A DNA stretch of 6,880 nucleotides from Clostridia bacterium (GCA_017620115.1 JAFZRB010000063.1:1-6880), one strand, 5' to 3'; positions 1 through 6,880 are shown, numbered from the stretch's first letter. Made by a program: numbers and translations. The notes: a model not told the origin generated them from the sequence alone.

Positions 1-870
1 AGCCGGCAGCTCATCATCCCCATCACCTATAATAAGGGCATGGCCGCGCGCAGGAAGGGTGAGTCCCTCGCCAGGCCGCGCGTGCTGATCCCCGTGTTCC
101 CCGGCACGAACTGCGAGTACGACACGGAAGCCGCCTTCCGCAAAGCTGGCGCGGAGCCCACGGTCATGGTCATCAACAACACCACGGCCTCCGGCGTGCA
201 GCAGTCGGTGGAGCGCTTCGCGAGGCTCCTGGACGAATCGCAGATCCTGTTCATTCCAGGCGGCTTTTCCGGCGGCGACGAACCGGACGGCTCCGGCAAG
301 TTCATCACGGCGTTTTTGAGGAATCCTGTGCTGAGCGAAAAGGTCATGGATCTGCTCGACAGGCGCGACGGCCTCATCGGCGGCATCTGCAACGGTTTCC
401 AGGCGCTGATCAAGCTGGGCCTGGTGCCTTACGGCTGCATTGTGGAGGCCAGCGCCGAGTGCCCGACGCTGACCTACAACACCATTGGCCGCCATCAGTC
501 GCGCCTCGTGCGCACTCGCGTGTGCTCGAACCTCTCTCCGTGGATGATGCACATGACGGTGGGCGGGGTGTATACCGTGCCCATTTCACACGGCGAGGGC
601 CGCTTCATCGCCTCGCCAGAACTGGTGAAGGCGCTGGCGGAAAACGGCCAGATCGCCACGCAGTACTGCGACGAGATCGGCATCTCCTCGATGAACATCG
701 ACATCAACCCGAACGGTTCGGTCGAGGCCATCGAGGGCGTCACTTCGCCGAACGGACGCGTGTTCGGCCGCATGGCCCACAGCGAGCGCTCGGGCGAGGG
801 ACTGTATAAAAACGTGCCCGGCCAGGACAGCTTCGCGATGTTCCGCGGCGCCGTTGATTATTTCAAATAA
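1..870 (+). CDS. purL: Phosphoribosylformylglycinamidine (FGAM) synthase, C-terminal glutaminase part (5' end outside window)
   Basis: FGAM synthase converts FGAR, glutamine and ATP to FGAM in de novo purine synthesis in the cytosol. The frame is open to base 1, so the ATG at 40 is internal and the visible 289 residues are only the tail of a single-chain enzyme that usually exceeds 1,200 residues. A class I glutamine amidotransferase domain starts near residue 27 (RVLIPVFPGTNCEYD). The nucleophile elbow GGICNGFQ places the catalytic Cys at residue 130 (codon 388-390). The His and Glu of the triad are in MAHSER, residues 260 and 262. The ending GLYKNVPG...DYFK resembles clostridial single-chain PurL, not a separate PurQ; the residues before the domain (SRQLIIPITYNKG) fit a fusion to an upstream synthetase part. 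The gene ends in TAA, 17 bases before fhs, so the two are likely one transcript. All glutaminase residues look intact. Seen: motifs and open frame. Inferred: full-length upstream part. Confidence 0.96.
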   Translation, partial: SRQLIIPITYNKGMAARRKGESLARPRVLIPVFPGTNCEYDTEAAFRKAGAEPTVMVINNTTASGVQQSVERFARLLDESQILFIPGGFSGGDEPDGSGKFITAFLRNPVLSEKVMDLLDRRDGLIGGICNGFQALIKLGLVPYGCIVEASAECPTLTYNTIGRHQSRLVRTRVCSNLSPWMMHMTVGGVYTVPISHGEGRFIASPELVKALAENGQIATQYCDEIGISSMNIDINPNGSVEAIEGVTSPNGRVFGRMAHSERSGEGLYKNVPGQDSFAMFRGAVDYFK

Positions 871-877
871 AGGAGAG
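871..877 (+). promoter_or_regulatory. Ribosome binding site of fhs
   Basis: AGGAGAG begins directly after the purL stop codon and lies 10 bases before the ATG at 888. It supports that start and suggests translation of fhs from a purL-fhs message. No promoter can fit in the 17-base gap, although one inside purL is not excluded. Confidence 0.8.
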
Positions 878-887
878 TGCTGACCGC

Positions 888-2555
888 ATGTTGACCGATA
901 TTCAGATCGCACAGCAGACCGAGTTGAAGCCGATTTACGAAATCGCCAGGATCGCAGGCATCGATGAAAAATACATCGAGCCGTACGGCCGCGGCAAGGC
1001 CAAGATCGACCTGAGCCTGCTCAGGGAAAACGACAGCCCGGACGGCAAACTCATCCTGGTTACGGCCATCACGCCCACGCCCGCGGGCGAGGGCAAGACG
1101 ACGACCACCGTGGGCCTGGCCGACGGCCTCAGGCGCATCGGCAAAAACGCCGTCGTGGCGCTGCGCGAGCCCTCGCTGGGCCCGGTGTTCGGCGTCAAGG
1201 GCGGCGCGGCGGGCGGCGGATACGCGCAGGTCGCGCCCATGGAGGACATCAACCTGCACTTCACCGGCGATTTCCACGCCATCGGCGCGGCGAACAACCT
1301 GCTGGCCGCGATGATCGACAACCACATCTATCAGGGCAACGAGCTGCGCATCGACCCGCGGCGCGTCACCTGGCGGCGCTGCGTCGACATGAACGACCGC
1401 CAGCTGCGCTTCGTGGTGGACGGCCTGGGCGGACGCGTCAACGGCACGCCGCGCGAGGACGGCTACGACATCACCGTGGCTTCGGAGATCATGGCGGTGC
1501 TTTGCCTGTCCAGCGGCATCGAGGATCTCAAGGCGCGGCTTTCCCGCATCGTGGTGGGTTACACCTATGACGACGAGCCCGTGACGGCGGGCCAGCTCAA
1601 GGCGGCGGGCGCGATGTGCGCGCTGCTCAAGGACGCGCTCAAACCCAATCTGGTGCAGACCCTGGAGCACACGCCCGCGCTGGTGCACGGCGGCCCCTTC
1701 GCCAATATCGCGCACGGCTGCAACAGCGTGCTGGCCACGCGCATGGCGCTCAAACTGGGCGATTACGCCGTAACCGAGGCCGGTTTCGGCGCGGACCTCG
1801 GCGCGGAGAAGTTCCTGGACATCAAGTGCCGTATGGCGGGGCTCAGGCCGGACGCCGTGGTGCTCGTGGCCACCGTGCGCGCGCTCAAGATGCATGGCGG
1901 CGCAAAGAAGGCCGAACTGGGCGAGGAGAACCTGGAGGCGCTGGAAGCCGGCATACCGAACCTCCTGCGGCATGTTGGGAATATCACGGGCGTGTACAAA
2001 CTGCCCTGCGTTGTGGCGATCAACCGATTCCCGACCGACACAGCGGCGGAACTGGCGCTCGTCGAGGCCAAATGCCGCGAGCTTGGCGTAAACGTGGCGC
2101 TGAGCGAGGTGTGGGGGAAGGGCGGCGCGGGCGGCGAGGCGCTGGCCCGGGAGGTTGTGCGCCTGTGCGACACGGAGCACGGCTTCGAGTTTTGCTATCC
2201 CTCCGACGCGACGCTCAGGCAGAAGATCAGCGCCGTCGTGAAAAAGATCTACCACGGCAGCGAGGCGGTGTTCACGCCTGAGGCGAAGAAGCAGCTGAAG
2301 AAGCTCAGCGAAATGGGTTGCGATTCCATGCCCGTCTGCATGGCCAAGACGCAGTACAGCTTCTCCGACGATCCGAAGAAGCTGGGCGCACCGGATGATT
2401 TCAAGGTGACTGTGCGTTCTGTCAAGGTGAGCGCCGGAGCCGGCTTCGTGGTCGCGCTCACCGGCGACATCATGACCATGCCGGGCTTACCAAAAACGCC
2501 CGCCGCGGAGAACATCGACGTGGACGCGAACGGGGTCATCACGGGTCTGTTCTGA
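888..2555 (+). CDS. fhs: Formate--tetrahydrofolate ligase (10-formyl-THF synthetase)
   Basis: This enzyme joins formate to tetrahydrofolate with ATP, giving 10-formyl-THF for purine synthesis, and for the methyl branch of the Wood-Ljungdahl pathway where that exists. At 555 residues it has the normal family length. The ATP loop PAGEGKTT is at residues 65-72, followed by REPSLGP (93-99). The family signature GVKGGAAGGGY is at 102-112, then DINLHFTGDFHAI (120-132). The second signature VATVRALKMHGG is at 327-338. The protein is complete, ending ...NGVITGLF before TGA, and has no signal peptide, so it is cytosolic. The ATG at 888 is chosen because an AGGAGAG site precedes it and the N-terminus (MLTDIQIAQQ) aligns with the family. 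Position behind purL suggests a purine supply role; nothing in the window shows other acetogenesis genes, so acetogenic growth cannot be claimed. The gene is followed by a hairpin at 2574-2602. Confidence 0.98.
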   Translation: MLTDIQIAQQTELKPIYEIARIAGIDEKYIEPYGRGKAKIDLSLLRENDSPDGKLILVTAITPTPAGEGKTTTTVGLADGLRRIGKNAVVALREPSLGPVFGVKGGAAGGGYAQVAPMEDINLHFTGDFHAIGAANNLLAAMIDNHIYQGNELRIDPRRVTWRRCVDMNDRQLRFVVDGLGGRVNGTPREDGYDITVASEIMAVLCLSSGIEDLKARLSRIVVGYTYDDEPVTAGQLKAAGAMCALLKDALKPNLVQTLEHTPALVHGGPFANIAHGCNSVLATRMALKLGDYAVTEAGFGADLGAEKFLDIKCRMAGLRPDAVVLVATVRALKMHGGAKKAELGEENLEALEAGIPNLLRHVGNITGVYKLPCVVAINRFPTDTAAELALVEAKCRELGVNVALSEVWGKGGAGGEALAREVVRLCDTEHGFEFCYPSDATLRQKISAVVKKIYHGSEAVFTPEAKKQLKKLSEMGCDSMPVCMAKTQYSFSDDPKKLGAPDDFKVTVRSVKVSAGAGFVVALTGDIMTMPGLPKTPAAENIDVDANGVITGLF

Positions 2556-2573
2556 TCGAAAACGATATAAACG

Positions 2574-2602
2574 CGATCCCCCGGCACACAGCCGGGGGAT
2601 CG
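2574..2602. terminator. Bidirectional intrinsic terminator between convergent fhs and GH39-like genes
   Basis: A perfect 12-bp stem, CGATCCCCCGGC and its exact complement, closes a 5-base loop (ACACA on the + strand). On the - strand the stem is followed two bases later by TTTATATCGTTTT, a broken U-rich tract, so it looks like a working terminator for the GH39-like gene, whose stop lies 51 bases before it. On the + strand, 18 bases after the fhs stop, the stem is followed by TGCGTGACTG without a U run, so termination of fhs there may be weaker or factor-assisted. The rest of the 98-base gap (2556-2653) shows nothing else. Confidence 0.85.
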
Positions 2603-2653
2603 TGCGTGACTGCACCTCGTCGGTCAGCGATGGATGTCATGGACGGCTCGCGA

Positions 2654-3982
2654 TCATTTCTTTATCCTGACCAGCGCGAAGCTGTTGCCCTGCATGGTGA
2701 ACCCGTCGCCGGAAACGGCTTCTTCCTCAAAGTCGTGACCGTCGTCCACCCGGCGGAGGGTCATGCCGGAGACTGGCTTTCCGCCGATCTCGAAACGCAC
2801 GGCCGCCTCGGGCGGCGGGCAAGCGTTCAGGCAAGCGTCGTCGTTGTAATAGGCGATGTACACGAGCGTATCGCTCTCCTGCGTTTTCGCAGCCGTGCAG
2901 TACATGTCCTCCGGCGCGTCGCAAGCGACCGCCTCGCCGGCCTTGTAGAGCTCGTTCCAGGCGTAGAGAGTCCAGTAGCCCTTGAGCGTCTCCACACCGC
3001 ACATGGCCGCGTGAACCTTCGCCTCCCTGGGCTTGAACAGATTGTTCCAGTTCTGGAAGAATATCTGCGCGTCGTAGAACATGAGCTTGTCGACGCTCTC
3101 GGCCTGCATGCTGCTGATCAGGGAAGCCATGAACGCCGCGCCGAACGCCGTCCGGTGCAGGCTGACGCTGGAAGGCAGGTCGTCCCATCTGACCACGTAG
3201 TTCCACTCGTCGTAGATGCTTTCGGCCTGTGCGAAGCCGTATTTGTCCATCAGCCCACGCGCAAGCCGGGCCATGGCGACGGCCTCGTCCGGCTTATGGC
3301 AATAGCCGTGCCAGGACACAAAGTCCAGCGGCGCGCCTTTTTCCCGCGCGAAAGCCAGGAAGGGCTCGAACAGGGACGAATGCGGGCTGGTCAGCGCCAG
3401 TCCGCCTACCTTTACGGCCGGATGTTCGCGCTTGATGAGAGAAGCCGTGACGCGGTACAGCTCGAAGATCTCCTCCTGCGTGCCCGCCCAGCACTGCGGG
3501 ATGTCCGGCTCGTTCCAGATCTCCCAATAGCGGATGTTCCATTCGTAGCCGTTCGCCCAGCCCTCGTTGTAGTGGGCGATGATGTGGGAACAGATGCGCG
3601 CGAACTTGCCGAAATCCTTCGGCGGGTAAATGTGGCGCTTGATCGGCTGGTGTTCGATGGACGAGCCCAGGCGATAGAACGGCTCCGTGCCCGCCGCGCG
3701 CATGAGGCGCAGATACTCGTCGGTCAGCGTGAAGTTGTAAGAAGCGGGATCGTTCTCGTCCGCGTCGAAAAACGGAAAGATGCAGTGGATATCCACGAAT
3801 TCGCCCGAGCCGAAGGGATATTCGATGTCGTGGGTGCGCCCAAAGGGGATACCGGCCGCGCGAAACTCCTCCGTCGCGTCGTGGGTGAAGTGACCGGAGA
3901 CCGGCCCGCCGCCCACGCCGTGCATCGGCTTGATGCGTCCAATGGATCGGGATGGATCGATCCGGATCAGTTTGTTCTGCAT
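2654..3982 (-). CDS. GH39-like (clan GH-A) cytoplasmic glycoside hydrolase, beta-xylosidase type, substrate not determined
   Basis: A retaining glycosidase of the (beta/alpha)8-barrel clan GH-A, closest in look to family GH39 (beta-xylosidases and alpha-L-iduronidases). The 442 residues start with a short strand and HGVGGGPVSG (21-30), as in GH39 enzymes. The acid/base Glu is E158 in IWNEPD (155-160), and the nucleophile is E259 in YDEWN (257-261); the about 100-residue gap between them fits the clan. Supporting barrel motifs are PFYRLGSSIEH (101-111) and SWHGYCHKP (223-231). Residues from about 345 on probably form the C-terminal beta-sandwich. There is no signal peptide, membrane segment or binding module, so the enzyme likely works inside the cell on imported short sugars. 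The ATG has a GAGGTGAG site and its own promoter. It is the last gene of the - strand block, behind a GH78-like gene. Family assignment is fairly firm; the sugar removed is unknown. Confidence 0.87.
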   Translation of the reverse strand: MQNKLIRIDPSRSIGRIKPMHGVGGGPVSGHFTHDATEEFRAAGIPFGRTHDIEYPFGSGEFVDIHCIFPFFDADENDPASYNFTLTDEYLRLMRAAGTEPFYRLGSSIEHQPIKRHIYPPKDFGKFARICSHIIAHYNEGWANGYEWNIRYWEIWNEPDIPQCWAGTQEEIFELYRVTASLIKREHPAVKVGGLALTSPHSSLFEPFLAFAREKGAPLDFVSWHGYCHKPDEAVAMARLARGLMDKYGFAQAESIYDEWNYVVRWDDLPSSVSLHRTAFGAAFMASLISSMQAESVDKLMFYDAQIFFQNWNNLFKPREAKVHAAMCGVETLKGYWTLYAWNELYKAGEAVACDAPEDMYCTAAKTQESDTLVYIAYYNDDACLNACPPPEAAVRFEIGGKPVSGMTLRRVDDGHDFEEEAVSGDGFTMQGNSFALVRIKK

Positions 3983-3985
3983 AGA

Positions 3986-3993
3986 CTCACCTC
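3986..3993 (-). promoter_or_regulatory. Ribosome binding site of the GH39-like gene
   Basis: GAGGTGAG on the - strand, with its GAGG core seven bases before the ATG at 3982. It fixes the start codon of the 442-residue protein. Confidence 0.8.
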
Positions 3994-4009
3994 ATTTACT
4001 TTTTTCCCG

Positions 4010-4038
4010 ATTATACGCGATTCTTTTTCTGGCATCAA
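4010..4038 (-). promoter_or_regulatory. Sigma-A-type promoter for the GH39-like gene
   Basis: On the - strand TTGATG (4033-4038, four of six matches to TTGACA) is followed by exactly 17 bases and a perfect TATAAT (4010-4015). Transcription would begin near 4003 and give a leader of about 20 bases up to the ATG, with the ribosome binding site inside it. The element lies in an AT-rich 95-base gap between the GH78-like stop (4078) and the GH39-like start, in otherwise GC-rich DNA. An 8-base palindrome AGTATACT sits just upstream (4046-4053) and might be part of an operator, which is only a guess. No clear catabolite (cre) box was seen. No strong terminator follows the GH78-like gene, so read-through from upstream is also possible. 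Confidence 0.75.
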
Positions 4039-4077
4039 CAGATAAAGTATACTGCCTGCGCCGCAAATCCCGCCATG

Positions 4078-6195
4078 TTACGGGACGGGCAGGATGCCCT
4101 GCGGGCACGTTATACGCGGCTCTTCGCCTTCCCGCATGTCGCAAACGACTTTGCCGCGGGGCGTCAGGAGTTCGACATGCGCGCGGCGCAGCCCAAGAAG
4201 CGAGGGCGAAAGCCTGATTTTCTCCATGCCGGGCGCGACGATTTCAAGCCCCAGCAGCGCTTTCGGCAGAGAATAGAGCGGTGTGCCGGCCCAGGCGTGG
4301 CTGTGATCGAACCGATAGGTCGGCTCCGGTTTGACGAAGCCTTCCGCGATGCCCTTCGGGCACTCCTGAACGGGCGCCTTCCAGCGTTCGAGCACGCTCA
4401 GCGTGTACCGTTCCCTCAGACCGAGGCGGCAGATGGCCTCCAACAGGTAATGCATGAAATATGGCTGAATGTCGCCTTCGATCGTTCCGTCCATGACCCT
4501 GCCGAGGATATCACGCGCCAGGCCGTCGTCGCAGACGCCAAAATAAGCGGCCAGGATGTTGGACTGCTTGAGATAATACCGCTTTGCGACGTTCGGAGGC
4601 ATCCACTTGCCGATCAGCGATTCGTCGGTTGGGGTGTTCAGCCCCTCAAAATAGCAGCCCTTTTCCGCGTCGAACAGCAGGTCGTTGATCGCCTTGCGCA
4701 GCGCGAGGCGCTTTTCGGCGCAGGCGCGCGCGCAGTCCGGCCGCGAGAGCGCCTCGTATATTTTCCCGGCGGCTTCCAGTGCGCCGGCGTAGAACATATT
4801 CAGGCAGGTCTGCCCGAGAGCCTTGGGCGGGTGATGCAGGGAAATGCCGTCTATGTAGATCCAATCCACGAACATATAGTCCGGCGGCGTCTCGACCAGG
4901 CCGTTTTCTCCCATGTAGGTTTCAAATCGCTTCAGGAGCAGCTCGAGCGCCTTATCGCATTTTTCGAGCAGCTCCCTGTGGCCTGTGATCATGTATATAT
5001 CATAGAGCATCCTGACCCAGATGCAGCTGTAGGTCGTGTGGAACATCCGGCCGTTTTCGCGCTCCAGGAGCACGGCCGTGCGCAGGATGTCGAATTCCGC
5101 CAGCCGCATATCGCCGAAGGAAAACAGCGTCATCAGGCTCTCGATGTAGTAATCCCCCGTGCAGGCCAGCGGCTCGCAGTGGCCCGGCCCGTCGAGATGA
5201 TGGGTCTGTCGGCAGATCATCAGCGTGTGCTTGCAGGTTCTGAGCACCTGATTGAGCGCATCGTCGCTCACCACGGTGTCCGCTTCCTCAAAAACGGGGT
5301 AGTGGGTATCGATGAACGCCACGCGGACGTGCGCCGGCCGCGCCGAGCGGTTGTCCGCGGTGACGAGCAGGTTGCCGGCGCTGTGCATGTAGAAGCCGCG
5401 ATACGCGCCGCTGCCGGAGAAGATCATGTCCTCCGCCGTGCCCTCCTCCGTGAGTTCGCGGGCGGCGGCATGGACGCGGATCTCTCCCTCCGCCTCGACG
5501 CGCGCTTCGATAAAGCCGGCATAGATCATATCGAATTCAAGCTCGACGGTTTTGGTTTCTCCGGGCGCGAGCGAGATCTCTGAGCCGGGGACTGTGAGCG
5601 TCCGTTCGCTCCTTACGGGAATGGGGGCCGTGGAGGTATGCCAGACGTTGGGCGCGAGGGCGGCGCCGACGTATTTGTCCGGCCCGATCCGTCCGTCGAA
5701 CCGGCAGGGCGCGCAGTACGCCCCGTTTTTGCGCGCGAGCCAGCTTTCATCCGTGAGGACGAGCTGCTCCGTGCCGTCCTGGAAGGTCAGAACGGCGGAG
5801 AGCATGAAGCCGCCGCGCCCCCTTGAATACTCGCAGATCTGCACGGGCATCATGCGCACCCGCGCGAAGAAGCACAGCGTCTCCGCGTTCGGTTGGATCT
5901 CCATCTCGAAGGCATAGAAGTTTTCGCGGGGCCTGTCGTTGCCGATGAAATCGCCGCCGACGCTCGCCGGGCCGGTTGCGACCAGCGCGTCGTTGCAGTA
6001 CAGCTGGAACGCCGTGTCGCCGCTGAAGCGCAGCCGGGCCGAGACGACCCGCTGCGTGAACGCATAGCGCCTCTGGAATTCCGCGACCGTGTAATGGCCC
6101 TCGTCGCCGTCCGGCGGCGGGGTATAGAAGGTGGTGCTCTGGTTCGCGGGGTATTGGGATTCCGGCAGCCAGATCCATTGTTCGCGATGCTCCAT
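4078..6195 (-). CDS. GH78-like alpha-L-rhamnosidase-type glycoside hydrolase, cytoplasmic
   Basis: An inverting six-hairpin glycosidase of the GH78 (alpha-L-rhamnosidase) type, 705 residues. An N-terminal lectin-like beta-sandwich (about 35-190) contains FQLYCNDALVATGP (63-76), the usual lyvNG..vg.GP pattern. A second beta domain follows (about 195-300). The (alpha/alpha)6 catalytic barrel spans about 305-625, and a C-terminal beta domain about 640-705. The acid motif is D335-GPGHC-E341-PLACTGD348, so the Glu and final Asp are kept but the usual RxE..W of DCPQRE.LGWTGD is altered. A likely base is E603 in LERW, before the HSHAW motif (631-635). No signal peptide and 20 cysteines suggest the cytoplasm. 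The ATG at 6195 is chosen because AGGAGG lies eight bases upstream; a TTG at 6231 gives 12 extra residues without such a site. It follows the URO-D-like gene by 32 bases. Rhamnose specificity is inferred from the family only; other sugars are possible. Confidence 0.86.
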   Translation of the reverse strand: MEHREQWIWLPESQYPANQSTTFYTPPPDGDEGHYTVAEFQRRYAFTQRVVSARLRFSGDTAFQLYCNDALVATGPASVGGDFIGNDRPRENFYAFEMEIQPNAETLCFFARVRMMPVQICEYSRGRGGFMLSAVLTFQDGTEQLVLTDESWLARKNGAYCAPCRFDGRIGPDKYVGAALAPNVWHTSTAPIPVRSERTLTVPGSEISLAPGETKTVELEFDMIYAGFIEARVEAEGEIRVHAAARELTEEGTAEDMIFSGSGAYRGFYMHSAGNLLVTADNRSARPAHVRVAFIDTHYPVFEEADTVVSDDALNQVLRTCKHTLMICRQTHHLDGPGHCEPLACTGDYYIESLMTLFSFGDMRLAEFDILRTAVLLERENGRMFHTTYSCIWVRMLYDIYMITGHRELLEKCDKALELLLKRFETYMGENGLVETPPDYMFVDWIYIDGISLHHPPKALGQTCLNMFYAGALEAAGKIYEALSRPDCARACAEKRLALRKAINDLLFDAEKGCYFEGLNTPTDESLIGKWMPPNVAKRYYLKQSNILAAYFGVCDDGLARDILGRVMDGTIEGDIQPYFMHYLLEAICRLGLRERYTLSVLERWKAPVQECPKGIAEGFVKPEPTYRFDHSHAWAGTPLYSLPKALLGLEIVAPGMEKIRLSPSLLGLRRAHVELLTPRGKVVCDMREGEEPRITCPQGILPVP

Positions 6196-6203
6196 TTTCA
6201 AAA

Positions 6204-6209
6204 CCTCCT
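6204..6209 (-). promoter_or_regulatory. Ribosome binding site of the GH78-like gene
   Basis: A perfect AGGAGG on the - strand, eight bases before ATG (6193-6195), inside the 32-base gap after the URO-D-like stop. It decides the start in favour of the 705-residue protein over a TTG that overlaps the upstream stop codon. Confidence 0.9.
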
Positions 6210-6227
6210 GTCGCAGTATCACGCGTG

Positions 6228-6880
6228 TCAATCCGTCGCCCTGAAGGATCTCTCCGTCTGGCCGTATCGGTAGGCCTCGTCCAGCAGCGCCTCCAGGCTG
6301 GCCAGCGGCGTATCCGGGGTAGCGCCGTTGCCCAAAGTCAGCATAAACCGGCCGTCCGGACGCCGGTAGGTGTCCATCAGATATCGCACCTCCCGGCGCA
6401 CATCCTCCGGCGTGCCGTAGGGAATGGTGCGCTGCACGTCGAAGCCGGACCAGATGGCGATCCTGTCGCCGTACAGACGGGCGACGCGCCTTTCGTCCAT
6501 GGTGTATTTCTGAATGGGGTGGAGCACGTCCACCCCCAGGTCGATGAAGCGCGGGATGAGCGCCTCCACGTTGCCGCAGGCGTGCAGCCAGAAGTGCATG
6601 CCCAGCTCATGCACCCGGTCGATCACTTTTTTGTAATAGGGCGCGAAGAATTCGTCGAAGACCTTCGGGGAGAAGAATGTGCTGGTTTGGGTGCCCAGAT
6701 CGTCGCTGGTGGCGATGCCGTCCAGATGCAGCTCGTCATGGCTCCGCTCGACAAGGCGCAGATAAAAGTCCGTGAGGGCGCGGAACAGCGCGTGCACTTC
6801 GTCTGGATAGAGGCAGAAATCGGTCAGCGCGTTTTCCATGCCCCGGACGCTCCAGAATCGCTCGAAGAAGAAATACCACC
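6228..6880 (-). CDS. URO-D/MtaA superfamily protein (uroporphyrinogen decarboxylase-like), C-terminal part, 5' end outside window
   Basis: The frame is open to the window edge, giving 216 residues from WYFFFERFWS; the ATG at 6839 is internal, because the preceding codons also read as family sequence (ERFWSVRGMEN). The superfamily (about 340-390 residues) includes heme-pathway uroporphyrinogen decarboxylase and zinc-dependent methyltransferases such as MtaA and CmuA that move methyl groups between corrinoid proteins and thiols. Visible motifs are SDDLGTQ (58-64), the HAC of HACGNV (99-101; the HxC zinc pair of MtaA-type enzymes), DVLHPIQ (117-123) and TPDTPLASLEALL (187-199). The third zinc ligand, a Cys expected shortly before TPDTP, is absent: the site reads LTLGNGA. 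The absence of the Cys and the location by glycosidases argue against true HemE. It is most likely one of the uncharacterised carbohydrate-locus members. It lies upstream of the GH78-like gene in the same apparent operon. Exact reaction unknown. Confidence 0.82.
   Translation of the reverse strand, partial: WYFFFERFWSVRGMENALTDFCLYPDEVHALFRALTDFYLRLVERSHDELHLDGIATSDDLGTQTSTFFSPKVFDEFFAPYYKKVIDRVHELGMHFWLHACGNVEALIPRFIDLGVDVLHPIQKYTMDERRVARLYGDRIAIWSGFDVQRTIPYGTPEDVRREVRYLMDTYRRPDGRFMLTLGNGATPDTPLASLEALLDEAYRYGQTERSFRATD

Noticed and set aside
40..42. ATG at 40 as the start of a separate purQ gene
   Set aside because: The frame is open upstream with in-family residues, there is no ribosome binding site before it, and the C-terminus matches single-chain PurL.
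858..2255. Long antisense open frame of 465 codons opposite fhs
   Set aside because: It lies wholly opposite a clear fhs gene, has a low-complexity Ala/Arg/His/Val-rich product and no recognisable domain; a typical GC-rich shadow.
2606..4045. Long + strand open frame of 479 codons opposite the GH39-like gene
   Set aside because: It runs through the terminator, the GH39 coding sequence and its promoter. The Arg/Val/Ala-rich product has no motif, while the other strand encodes intact catalytic motifs.
4089..4102. Small hairpin GCAGG-ATGC-CCTGC at the end of the GH78-like gene as a terminator
   Set aside because: The stem is only 5 bp, lies inside the coding sequence, and is not followed by a U tract on the - strand.
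4075..5583. Long + strand open frame of 502 codons opposite the GH78-like gene
   Set aside because: A shadow of the GH78-like gene, with no ribosome binding site or family resemblance.
6229..6231. TTG start for the GH78-like gene overlapping the upstream TGA stop
   Set aside because: A perfect AGGAGG eight bases before the ATG at 6195 gives a better start, and the 12 extra residues do not look like family sequence.

Overview
The window comes from a GC-rich, low-copy bacterial genome region that reads as Clostridia-like Firmicutes. The reasons are strong AGGAGG-type ribosome binding sites, a single-chain PurL with the clostridial style of C-terminus, a stand-alone ATP-dependent formate--tetrahydrofolate ligase, and cytoplasmic glycosidases next to a URO-D-family gene. 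That mix is common in gut or rumen Clostridia, but the exact lineage cannot be fixed from this sequence. No RNA genes, mobile elements, CRISPR arrays or long repeats were seen.

Left block (1-2555, + strand): the 3' end of purL (glutaminase domain of FGAM synthase) is followed after 17 bases by a complete fhs gene (formate--THF ligase). The pair makes metabolic sense. FGAM synthase is a step of purine synthesis, and formate--THF ligase makes the 10-formyl-THF that feeds formyl transfers in the same pathway. A perfect 12-bp hairpin at 2574-2602 separates this block from the next one, and the two blocks converge on it.

Right block (2654-6880, - strand, read right to left): a URO-D/MtaA-like protein (truncated by the window edge), a 705-aa GH78-like alpha-L-rhamnosidase-type glycosidase, and a 442-aa GH39-like glycosidase. 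Neither hydrolase shows a signal peptide, so both probably act in the cytoplasm on imported oligosaccharides or glycosides. The GH39-like gene has its own near-consensus sigma-A-type promoter in the 95-base gap in front of it. The first two genes are 32 bases apart and look co-transcribed.

The most interesting material is the right block. It pairs a URO-D-family protein, whose zinc site looks incomplete, with two deglycosylating enzymes, one of which carries a divergent version of the GH78 acid motif. A role in breaking down methylated or otherwise decorated glycosides is possible but is only an inference. No clearly new system is demonstrated by the sequence alone.
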